A stretch of 64,000 bases of DNA from JBALVT01 sp045110675 (lineage in GTDB: Bacteria > Pseudomonadota > Gammaproteobacteria > Pseudomonadales > Halieaceae), in assembly GCA_045110675.1 (NCBI GenBank), contig JBGCGJ010000006.1, positions 62,001 through 126,000 of the forward strand, read 5' to 3'. Both the position numbers and the translations under genes were made by a program. Below the pieces are notes generated by a model that saw only the letters and a program-made list of their open reading frames with translations, made no database searches and was not told the origin of the DNA. Of this stretch, positions 43,719 to 51,519 are shown one piece after another; the stretch's first letter is position 1, and every line of letters begins with the position of its first letter.

Positions 43719-45587
43719 CTAGCGCCACCAGGTCCATGCCTGCAAGCGCAGCCAGTTCTGAAGATCCCTTGACCAAACCCAGATAAGCTTAGCTTCACCT
43801 ACCTCGATTTTACCCACGCCTTCCATGCCCGGTTGCAGCTGCAGGTCGGTATCGAGCAAGCTGGCTTCGACTCGGAAAAAGTTGCTGCCATTTTCAGCGC
43901 TGGAAACGGGCGTGACTTTCTCGATTTTTAAATCCAGTTTGCGCCCGGGCATGCTCGCCAAAATCAACTTGCCTTTCTGACCGGGTTCAACTGGCGCTAT
44001 ATCATGCTCATCCACCTGCAGAACAATGCGGTAATCATCTAGAGGCGCCACCTTAAACAACACATCACCGCGTGTCACCGGCGTCCCCAGGGACTGACTC
44101 AAATCACCTTCAATAATGATTCCAGCGAAGGGAGCAAGCAATTTAGTTCGCGACAACTGTTCGTCGATCAGCTGTAACTCCGCATTCGCCTGCTCGATTT
44201 TTGCGTTGATAATGCCAACCTCTGCCCGATTGTGCTGCGCCATCGCCTCACGAGATTCGCTGATCATTTGCTGTTGTAAGGTAGACCATTTTAATCGCTC
44301 CAGACGAAGGTCACTGTCATCTAATGCCCCCAGCTCCTGATAGGCCCGTACGACATCTCCGGCCCGGGCCTCCGCGCTGGAAATATAGCCATCGATAGGC
44401 GCCGCAATGGTGCGCTGGACACTGCCCTCCACAACCGCCTGGGCAGTGACACGCCAATCGGCATCCGCCAGGCTAAAAAATACCAGTGCTGCCGCGGCGG
44501 CAACTACTGCCATTTTCAATTTAATATGTGCAGGTCCGAATACTCGGGATCCCGAATCTTTGAAACTGAGCCAGGCTTTGGTAAATAAGCTTTTTTCTTC
44601 CTGGTGTTTTAACAAAAGCACGGGAGCGAGGATCGCCCCAAGACGCTCGATTAACATTATCTCAGGAGGATCGAAAGGCAAACCAGACTCCCGCTCAAGC
44701 GTTACTGCCCCGACAATTTCATCCGCGTGGCTTATGGGTACCGTGCAGAAAGTTCCCCTGGGGGTGGGCTTTGCCAGTTCGCTATGAGAGTGTGTGACCG
44801 CCGCAGACTGCTCCCCAGCCGGCGTGGGAAAAACAATGACTCTATCTTGATCTACCGCCTCCTCCATGGCAGCGCCAATACCCTGGATCATATTGGTTTC
44901 ATGTTTGAAACGCGCACTGTGTGACAGCACTTCAACCTGAATGTGCTTTTTCTTGTACATTCCCAGGCTCACCCGCTGACAACCCATGCTCGAAGCCAGC
45001 TCTGTCACCAGCGACATCGCGGTACTACGAAATCCAGGCTGATCGAGACAGGCAAGTGCTATAGAAAACACGGGGCCGAGATCGATGTCGCTGGCTGGAG
45101 CAGGATTTGCAAGAGAGAATTTCAGCCACTCCCCATTCCAGCGAAGTAGCTTGGCTACCGTCTTGCGTTCCGTATCATTGCGATCGCTGATCTCCAACAC
45201 AACCACCAACTTCGCCTGAGCAAGGCCTGGGCTTGAGATCGGGTGATAGATTCGGATAAAGCCCGCTGCATCATCACGGCGCGCCACCTTTTCGAGGTGC
45301 GGCTTGCCAGTGTCAGCGGTAACAAGAATTTTCCGGGTTAAATCGAGCTTCGCGCTAGCAGAGCCAGGCCAGGCAGCGTCCAGTAGAACGCTTTTATCCT
45401 CAGAAACAACGCGAAACAACAAGCCTTTGGCCGTCCCCTGAATCATATTGCACTGAATGCTCAGCCAATGCTGGGATGTCGTGAGTCTACTATTGGCTCC
45501 GCTCGGCGGCGGCATGAACGTGTGAGAGCTTGAAGAGGTTTCTATGTTTTGTTTAGCTTGCAAATGCCGATACCTGGGTGCGACCAA
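43719..45587 (-). CDS. GAF-domain protein fused to a membrane-anchored HlyD-like adaptor
   Basis: A 622-residue protein. The cytoplasmic half has a GAF-like region at about 40-155 and a clearer GAF domain at about 175-325 (FRSTAMSLVTELASSMGCQR, ISHADEIVGAVTLERES). One membrane helix (357-373) leads to a periplasmic adaptor (380-600) with a split lipoyl barrel (SVQRTIAAPIDGYISSAEAR...LLAPFAGIIIEGDLSQSLG) and a helical hairpin. The start is uncertain: TTG at 45587 gives this length, TTG at 45563 has a better AGGT upstream, and ATG at 45515 is also possible. A small ligand sensed by GAF could gate the export complex; this is inference. Confidence 0.83.
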   Translation of the reverse strand: MVAPRYRHLQAKQNIETSSSSHTFMPPPSGANSRLTTSQHWLSIQCNMIQGTAKGLLFRVVSEDKSVLLDAAWPGSASAKLDLTRKILVTADTGKPHLEKVARRDDAAGFIRIYHPISSPGLAQAKLVVVLEISDRNDTERKTVAKLLRWNGEWLKFSLANPAPASDIDLGPVFSIALACLDQPGFRSTAMSLVTELASSMGCQRVSLGMYKKKHIQVEVLSHSARFKHETNMIQGIGAAMEEAVDQDRVIVFPTPAGEQSAAVTHSHSELAKPTPRGTFCTVPISHADEIVGAVTLERESGLPFDPPEIMLIERLGAILAPVLLLKHQEEKSLFTKAWLSFKDSGSRVFGPAHIKLKMAVVAAAAALVFFSLADADWRVTAQAVVEGSVQRTIAAPIDGYISSAEARAGDVVRAYQELGALDDSDLRLERLKWSTLQQQMISESREAMAQHNRAEVGIINAKIEQANAELQLIDEQLSRTKLLAPFAGIIIEGDLSQSLGTPVTRGDVLFKVAPLDDYRIVLQVDEHDIAPVEPGQKGKLILASMPGRKLDLKIEKVTPVSSAENGSNFFRVEASLLDTDLQLQPGMEGVGKIEVGEAKLIWVWSRDLQNWLRLQAWTWWR

Positions 45588-45688
45588 TTGGGCGACTTAG
45601 GTTTGCGATTCATTATGAGCAGGGGGGGCGGATAACACAACAAATTGTTCCTTAAAGTGGGAAGCAGGACACCGTTTATCACTGTAAA

Positions 45689-47992
45689 TCAAGACTCAGT
45701 AAGGGTGGCAGGAGGCAGCCATCGTCCGAGCTTTTCTGCGATTATCTCATTGGTAAAAGGCTTTGAGATGTAGTCGTCCATGCCCGCGTCAAGACAGCGC
45801 TCCCGATCACCCTGCACAGCATTGGCCGTTAAGGCAACAATAGGAATACGCGCTAGACCCTCCGCTTCTTCTATGCGTCTGATCTCTCCCGTTGCTTCGA
45901 AGCCATCCATATAGGGCATCTGGCAGTCCATAAATATGAGATCAAAGCTTTCGCCCTCCATCGTTTCCAATGCCTTGCGTCCATTCCCGGCAATCGTCAC
46001 TTCGCAGCCGTACCAACTAATCATAGCCTGGGCAACTTCCTGATTCACAACCGCATCTTCGACGAGAAGCACACGGGATCCACTGTGTATGGCATGACCG
46101 GGAGTATCGCTGCGGGACAAATTTTCTCCCGGAAGCGGATCGAAACTCTGCGACGAATCACCGGCATGATCTGGCCGCTCCTGTCGAGACGACTCGCGAA
46201 TCTGCTCCGCCTTTAACTCCAAATCAAAAGAAAAGCAGCTGCCACGACCAGGCACACTGCTGACTTGAATTTCGCCGCCCATCAACTCAACCAATTGCTT
46301 GGAAATTGCCAGGCCCAACCCCGTTCCTCCAAACTGCCGGGTGGTGGAGCCATCCGCCTGCGTGAAGGACTCGAAAATCTGCTCAATACGTCCTGAAGCT
46401 ATCCCAATGCCGGTATCTGATACTTCGAACCGGAAGGTGGCGAATCCGGGGCGCTTGTGCAGCAATTTGACGCTCAAATCGACATGCCCCGTCGTCGTAA
46501 ATTTAATCGCGTTACCGATAAGGTTGGTCAGCACTCTTCGCAGCCTCGCGAGATCGGCCTCAACTTTAAACGCTATTTGTGGGGGCAGACTACTGGTTAA
46601 ATCGAGGCCCTTTGCCCGAGCACTGGGGGATTGATTGTCACACAGATCCGACAAAAACCGGCGAAACTCAAATTCGCTGAAACTGAGTTCCAATTTTCCG
46701 GCCTCGATTTTGGAAAAATCCAGGATGTCATTGATGACTTCCAGCAGCGAGTTTCCAGAATCACGGATAATGTCGAGATTGCGCTGGTGCTCTGTTCCGC
46801 GCAGCGTACTGGACACGATTTCGGTCATTCCAAGTACCCCATTCAACGGAGTCCGAATCTCATGACTCATAGTTGCCAGAAAAGTGCTTTTTGCCTGGCT
46901 GGCGGCTTCCGCAGCTTCTTTGCTAGCTATCAACTCGGCTTGCTCGGTAACAAATTGATCGACCATATGATTGAACGAGCCCGCCAATTGGCCCATTTCA
47001 TCTCTAGTCGTTATATCCACTCTGGTGTCGAGTGCGCCAGAGCGAAATTTCTCAGCGGCGTCTGTGACCTTGCGAATAGGACCACTAACCCGCAGGGCGA
47101 TCCAGGTGCTAAAACAAATACCTAGAAAAAGACCCAGGGCGCTGCCCAACAGCATAACCTGGCGCAAACGGTCCAGGGTGCTCGGCAGCAAATCTGCGGG
47201 AGCGTAAAACAATAATTGCCCGCTTTCGCCGATGGGCACCGCAGAGACAAAAAAAGCCCTGCCATCCACAGCGACCTCTCGCACCTCAACGCCGGAAGAA
47301 TCTCGCTTAACATTGGAGCGGACAGACGAGAACCCAATCAGCAATCTCTCTATAAGGCTATCCTCAAAGCGTTGAGAGGAAGGGACCATGCGATCTACAA
47401 AAGACAAAACCACCTCAAAGCCACTGACTTGCGAAATTGCGTCTAACTGCGCTGGGGTATCGATGCGTTGGGCCACCGCCAAAACGCCGGCGAATTGACC
47501 GCCCGATTGGATGGGAGCTGCCGCGAGCTGGAAAAACTGTGAGTCGATTTCCGAGGCGCCATAAAAGGTGTGTCCCTGCAAAGTTTTGGCGAGAATTTTG
47601 GCCGTCATCTTGTTCATCATAGCGTAGGATTCAGTGGGCTTAACCGCCAACAATTCCAATCGAGCATCGAAGGCCAGCAGCGCCGAGACGCTTTCGCTGG
47701 TTCTGAGCTGGGACAGGTTGGAGTCAACGAGTGTGGGGTCAATCTCAACCGTGGTCAGCGATGCTTTAAGGAAAGGGTTGTCAGCAAGGGTTTGCGCCTG
47801 CAGCACGAACAGCTCGCGACGCTGTGCATCAAAACGTTGATATGCCTGAATCCCCTCATCAAGCTGCTGTAGTTTTTCCTCTCTGCCAATATCGGTAAGA
47901 GACTTCAAGGTCGCCAAATTAATGGCGGCAACCAGCACGACTATGGAAGTCATTACTCCCAGGAAAATTTTGTATTTAATTGACACCGGCAT
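45689..47992 (-). CDS. Hybrid sensor histidine kinase with HAMP and receiver domains
   Basis: A 767-residue inner-membrane kinase. Membrane helices at about 9-28 and 278-300 flank a large periplasmic Cache-like sensor. HAMP (298-350) is followed by HisKA with SHEIRTPL (His377), an ATPase domain (NLIGNAIKF, DTGIGI, GGTGLGLAI) and a receiver with Asp689 in IFMDCQMPYMDG. It has no output domain, so it must signal through a receiver or Hpt partner; the REC-GGDEF-EAL protein or the double-Hpt kinase downstream are candidates. The GAF-HlyD gene begins about 100 bp further on, on the same strand, with no strong terminator between them. It may be the first gene of the export operon. Confidence 0.92.
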   Translation of the reverse strand: MPVSIKYKIFLGVMTSIVVLVAAINLATLKSLTDIGREEKLQQLDEGIQAYQRFDAQRRELFVLQAQTLADNPFLKASLTTVEIDPTLVDSNLSQLRTSESVSALLAFDARLELLAVKPTESYAMMNKMTAKILAKTLQGHTFYGASEIDSQFFQLAAAPIQSGGQFAGVLAVAQRIDTPAQLDAISQVSGFEVVLSFVDRMVPSSQRFEDSLIERLLIGFSSVRSNVKRDSSGVEVREVAVDGRAFFVSAVPIGESGQLLFYAPADLLPSTLDRLRQVMLLGSALGLFLGICFSTWIALRVSGPIRKVTDAAEKFRSGALDTRVDITTRDEMGQLAGSFNHMVDQFVTEQAELIASKEAAEAASQAKSTFLATMSHEIRTPLNGVLGMTEIVSSTLRGTEHQRNLDIIRDSGNSLLEVINDILDFSKIEAGKLELSFSEFEFRRFLSDLCDNQSPSARAKGLDLTSSLPPQIAFKVEADLARLRRVLTNLIGNAIKFTTTGHVDLSVKLLHKRPGFATFRFEVSDTGIGIASGRIEQIFESFTQADGSTTRQFGGTGLGLAISKQLVELMGGEIQVSSVPGRGSCFSFDLELKAEQIRESSRQERPDHAGDSSQSFDPLPGENLSRSDTPGHAIHSGSRVLLVEDAVVNQEVAQAMISWYGCEVTIAGNGRKALETMEGESFDLIFMDCQMPYMDGFEATGEIRRIEEAEGLARIPIVALTANAVQGDRERCLDAGMDDYISKPFTNEIIAEKLGRWLPPATLTES

Positions 47993-48242
47993 TCAATAGT
48001 TGGACCGTAGCTTTTGCCGAACTTATTTTTTTGTTTTTCGGACTCTGTCGACACTGTCCCGGCAATACTACCTCGAATCTGCTCTCTTCGCTCAGTTCAT
48101 GTGTATATCACCGCCAAAATTCTTCAACAATGGTATTACTAACAAAAAATGTTTAAATAGACCTGAACGGCGCTCTTAGAGCAGATGCGAGTTTCTCAAA
48201 AATACCACTTTCAGGAGCCGGTAATCCGGACACCCATTCATT

Positions 48243-48728
48243 ATGCCGACCATCGATATTCGCTCCGCGACCGAAGCCGATTGCACTTTGATTTTGAGAT
48301 TCATAAGTGAATTGGCCAGTTTTGAAAATGCACTTGAAGAGGTCGTCGCGAGCGAGGAAGATCTTCGCCAAGCACTGTTCGGGGACAATCCGAAAGTCTT
48401 CGCGCTTATTTGTTCAGTTGACGGCCTAACTGCAGGGTGCGCCGTGTATTTTTACAGTTTCTCCACGTGGACAGGGAAGCATAGCCTTTTTCTCGAAGAT
48501 CTTTATGTATCACCCGACCACAGGGGAAGCGGCGCGGGCAAGGCCCTGCTGAAACACCTTGCAAAACTTGCCGTAGAAAAAGACTGCGGGCGTTTCGAGT
48601 GGAACGTATTGGACTGGAACAAATCCGCGATTGATTTCTATGAATCGTTCGGTGCACTACCCCAAAACGAATGGATCGGATATCGATTGACCGACCAGGC
48701 CCTGAAGCAATTTGCCGAAGGCAATTAA
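48243..48728 (+). CDS. GNAT family N-acetyltransferase (diamine acetyltransferase-like)
   Basis: A 161-residue acetyl-CoA dependent acetyltransferase. It starts MPTIDIRSATEADCTLILRF and has the acetyl-CoA binding motif A in LEDLYVSPDHRGSGAGKALL (R-G-S-G-A-G). NVLDWNKSAIDFYESFGA near the C-terminus is typical of spermidine/thialysine acetyltransferases. The polyamine or thialysine substrate is inferred from this resemblance only. It converges with the ArsC-type gene and shares four bases at the stop codons. Confidence 0.87.
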   Translation: MPTIDIRSATEADCTLILRFISELASFENALEEVVASEEDLRQALFGDNPKVFALICSVDGLTAGCAVYFYSFSTWTGKHSLFLEDLYVSPDHRGSGAGKALLKHLAKLAVEKDCGRFEWNVLDWNKSAIDFYESFGALPQNEWIGYRLTDQALKQFAEGN

Positions 48729-49198
48729 ACTCGGGTCGAGATGGCGAGCGCCAAGGCGCTCCCATCTATATCATCCAGTGGCATTTGCAGCAGCGTGTCG
48801 ATTCTGTTTCCAATTTCAGTGATCGTGTCTCGAAATGCCAGAGCGACCTCCTCGGCACTGCCCTCTATACGGGAGGGATCTTTCAGTCCCCAATGAACCG
48901 AAGGTATAGTGGCAAGGACTAGTGGACATGTCTCCGAGGCCGCGCTATCGCATAGCGTGATCATAAGGTCTGGCTGAAAATCACCCATTTCCTTCCAGCT
49001 TTGCGGCCGCAAGCCGTCAATTGGAATGCCCGCTTCCTCCAGAAACTTCAACGTCAATGGATGGACCTGATCAACCGGCGCACTACCGCCGCTGCGAGCG
49101 AACAGTTTTCCACCCCCGAAAAAATTGGTCAGCGCTTCAAACAATATGCTGCGGCAGCGATTGTGGGTGCAAACAAATAGTATATTCATGAAGGGCAA
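48725..49198 (-). CDS. ArsC-type arsenate reductase / low-molecular-weight phosphatase family protein
   Basis: A protein of about 157 residues with the P-loop VCTHNRCRS (CX5R-type loop) at the N-terminus, then FARSGGSAPVDQVHPLTL and LMITLCDSAASETCPLV, the DSAAxEtCP region of thioredoxin-coupled arsenate reductases. It would reduce arsenate to arsenite in the cytoplasm. No arsR or arsB is adjacent, so another phosphatase-like role is possible. The start is ambiguous: TTG at 49198 has AGG at good spacing; ATG at 49189 (MNILFVCTHNRCRS) fits the family better. Confidence 0.83.
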   Translation of the reverse strand: MPFMNILFVCTHNRCRSILFEALTNFFGGGKLFARSGGSAPVDQVHPLTLKFLEEAGIPIDGLRPQSWKEMGDFQPDLMITLCDSAASETCPLVLATIPSVHWGLKDPSRIEGSAEEVALAFRDTITEIGNRIDTLLQMPLDDIDGSALALAISTRV

Positions 49199-49221
49199 CG
49201 TTACCTAATGGGCCTGCTAGC

Positions 49222-49440
49222 TTACTGACCGGGCCCGACATATTCGAATCGAGGAAGCAGTTGTCCCTCGTGCTGAACCTGTTCGGTAAACATGGTCAGT
49301 GGGCGAACCCAAAGATCACCTTCTCCGTATAGTGGCCTATAGACCACGAGCAATTCCTCAGTTTCGGAATGTCGTGCAACACCTTGAACCTGGTACTCTC
49401 CGCCTTTGTAATGTCGGTATTTTCCTGGTTTTAAACTCAT
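49222..49440 (-). CDS. DUF1653 domain protein
   Basis: A 72-residue protein, started at the ATG at 49440 because the DUF1653 domain begins at once with MSLKPGKYRHYKGGEYQVQG. It continues with ARHSETEELLVVYRPLYGEG and DLWVRPLTMFTEQV. A longer frame reaching 49629 would run into the divergent AlgZ-like gene. The domain is small, beta-rich and of unknown function. No clear Shine-Dalgarno is visible. Confidence 0.85.
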   Translation of the reverse strand: MSLKPGKYRHYKGGEYQVQGVARHSETEELLVVYRPLYGEGDLWVRPLTMFTEQVQHEGQLLPRFEYVGPGQ

Positions 49441-49580
49441 AGGGAAATTCTGCTTTAGCGATTGAATTAGTGACTCTAAGGCGCAGTCTAGCCCCTGTAA
49501 AGACTCGAAAGTGCGATGAACGGAGTCGAATTTACGATAAGCAGAGGGAGCGGCGCTACTATCATGGGTATAATTGCCGA

Positions 49581-50666
49581 ATGCAAATTCAATCCGCACT
49601 ACAAGACAAGCGTTATCTCTTCTGGGCACTCCAGACTGCCGGCTGGACCGGCTGGGCGACCTCCTACTATGTGGGTGCCATAACCTGGGGTAAAGCGCTG
49701 GAAAATTATCCCCTCTATCTCCTGGGCGTTTCCACTTTTGGTTTGGTACTCACCCTGGGCTTGCGAGCGATCTATCGCTTAATGTGGGACATGGAAGTGA
49801 TACGACGCATCATTGCCATATTGGTCGCCTCATACACGGCAGCGCTTATCTGGTATACCTCTCGCCACTATATCTTCCGTGCTATTTACGAACCCGACCC
49901 AGATGTCGAGGAAAAGACCATGGGGGTCTTGTCTTTGATTACCCAAGCCGGGTCGGCGTTCTGGATTATGCTGGTATGGAGCGGACTGTATTTTGGTATC
50001 AAGTACTACATGCTGTTGCAGGAAGAGAAGCAGCGCGGGCTCAAATCCCTCGCCATGGCACATGAAGCGCAACTGAAAATGCTGCGGTATCAGCTCAACC
50101 CACATTTTTTGTTCAACACACTAAACGCCATTTCTACGCTGATTCTCGACAAAGATACCGAAATGGCAAATGGGATGGTCACCCGGCTAAGCCGATTCTT
50201 GAGATACACTTTAGATAACGATCCGATGCAACAGGTTACCGTAAATGAAGAAGTCGAATCGCTCATGCTCTATCTGGACATAGAAAAAGTTCGGTTCGGC
50301 GAACGCCTACAGATTCACATCGATATAGAACCTGAAGCAGAACTCGCATTGATGCCCGGCCTACTACTGCAACCGCTGGTGGAAAACTCCATCAAGTATG
50401 CGATCGCACTGGCTATCAGTGGCGGCGCAATCGGCATTGGCGCCAAAGTCATTGGAGATGAACTGTTGTTGGAGATCGCGGACGATGGTCCTGGGCTGGA
50501 TTTGCGTTACGGCAAATCGGCAAAGGGCGGAGGGGTTGGTTTGTCGAACAGCAGAGAAAGGCTAAAGGAGCTTTACGGGGACAAGCAGTCCTTCCGGCTA
50601 GGCAGTACTGAGCCCCACGGCCTCACGATCAGCATCCGCATTCCACTTCAGCTAAGACCATCATGA
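49581..50666 (+). CDS. LytS/AlgZ-type membrane sensor histidine kinase
   Basis: A 361-residue kinase when started at ATG 49581 (MQIQSALQDKRYLFWALQTA); an upstream in-frame start would add a non-conserved leader overlapping the DUF1653 upstream region. Four hydrophobic helices fill the first 150 residues. The His_kinase domain carries NPHFLFNTLNAIS with the phospho-accepting His. The ATPase part shows LLLQPLVENSIKYAI, DDGPGLDLRYG and GGVGLSNSRERL. It overlaps the LytTR regulator by four bases (ATGA), so the two form an operon. The trigger is unknown. Confidence 0.9.
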   Translation: MQIQSALQDKRYLFWALQTAGWTGWATSYYVGAITWGKALENYPLYLLGVSTFGLVLTLGLRAIYRLMWDMEVIRRIIAILVASYTAALIWYTSRHYIFRAIYEPDPDVEEKTMGVLSLITQAGSAFWIMLVWSGLYFGIKYYMLLQEEKQRGLKSLAMAHEAQLKMLRYQLNPHFLFNTLNAISTLILDKDTEMANGMVTRLSRFLRYTLDNDPMQQVTVNEEVESLMLYLDIEKVRFGERLQIHIDIEPEAELALMPGLLLQPLVENSIKYAIALAISGGAIGIGAKVIGDELLLEIADDGPGLDLRYGKSAKGGGVGLSNSRERLKELYGDKQSFRLGSTEPHGLTISIRIPLQLRPS

Positions 50667-51478
50667 ATATGCAGCGCCTAAGCACCATCATTGTCGACGA
50701 TGAGAACCTCGCCAGAAGAGGTCTCGCGATTCGTTTGCAACACCTTCCCCAAGTTGACGTGATCGCCCAGTGTGCAAATGGGGCAGAGGCACTGAAGGCA
50801 ATCGCGGAGCAATCCCCAGACCTCATATTTTTGGACATTCAAATGCCTGGAATGAGTGGGTTCGATGTCATAGGCCAATTGCAGGCAGACAACATGCCAA
50901 TGGTGATATTTGTCACAGCCTACGACGAATACGCCGTTGAAGCTTTTAAGGTGCACGCCATCGATTACGTATTAAAGCCGATTGATGATGACCGCTTGCA
51001 CGAAGCCGTAGAGCGCGCGGTGAACCATCACCGACATGAGGCCTCAGCTCGCTCCAAAAGTAAGCTGATTGAAATGGTGATGAATATGACCGGCGCCAGT
51101 GCCAGCGATGTGGAGCAGATGGCCGAAGAAAACGTCGCGCCAACAAGCTGGCCCGAGAAACTGTCTATTAAGGATGGCAGTGATATCGCATTTATCAAAG
51201 TGAGTGATATTCAATGGATTGATGCAGCGGGCGACTACATGTGCATTCAATCCGGGGGAAAAACCCACATCATGCGGATTACGATGAAAGAGTTGCAGGC
51301 ACTATTAGACCCCTCGAGATTCCTGCGCATACATCGTTCAACCATTGTAAATGCAAGCCACATTGTAGCGGCGCAAACACTTAACAACGGCGAGTATATG
51401 CTGACCCTGGAGTGTGATTCGCAGCTGAAGGTAAGCCGCAGTTATCGCGACTCAGTAAAACATTTACTAACGGTATAG
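50663..51478 (+). CDS. LytTR-type response regulator (AlgR-like)
   Basis: A 271-residue transcription regulator. The receiver (about 7-125) has VDDEN, the phospho-acceptor Asp58 in LIFLDIQMPGMSG and Lys in YVLKPIDD. A linker of about 40 residues leads to the LytTR DNA-binding domain (about 168-270), with IQWIDAAGDYMCIQSGG, SRFLRIHRSTIVN and SQLKVSRSYRDSV. It is co-transcribed with the AlgZ-like kinase. In pseudomonads this pair controls alginate, motility and twitching; that role here is only an analogy. Confidence 0.91.
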   Translation: MNMQRLSTIIVDDENLARRGLAIRLQHLPQVDVIAQCANGAEALKAIAEQSPDLIFLDIQMPGMSGFDVIGQLQADNMPMVIFVTAYDEYAVEAFKVHAIDYVLKPIDDDRLHEAVERAVNHHRHEASARSKSKLIEMVMNMTGASASDVEQMAEENVAPTSWPEKLSIKDGSDIAFIKVSDIQWIDAAGDYMCIQSGGKTHIMRITMKELQALLDPSRFLRIHRSTIVNASHIVAAQTLNNGEYMLTLECDSQLKVSRSYRDSVKHLLTV

Positions 51479-51519
51479 ATCAGATCACGCATGGGATAGA
51501 TCGATCAGACTGCGACACA

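Noticed and set aside
45639..45649. AACAAATTGTT palindrome upstream of the GAF-HlyD gene
   Set aside because: It is short and AT-rich with one central base, so it is likely by chance; no regulator was recognised.
47993..48242. c-di-GMP (GEMM) riboswitch upstream of the hybrid kinase
   Set aside because: I looked for the conserved GEMM core because the cluster is c-di-GMP linked. Only a loose GCAAAAGC stretch is seen; the tetraloop receptor and paired elements are missing.
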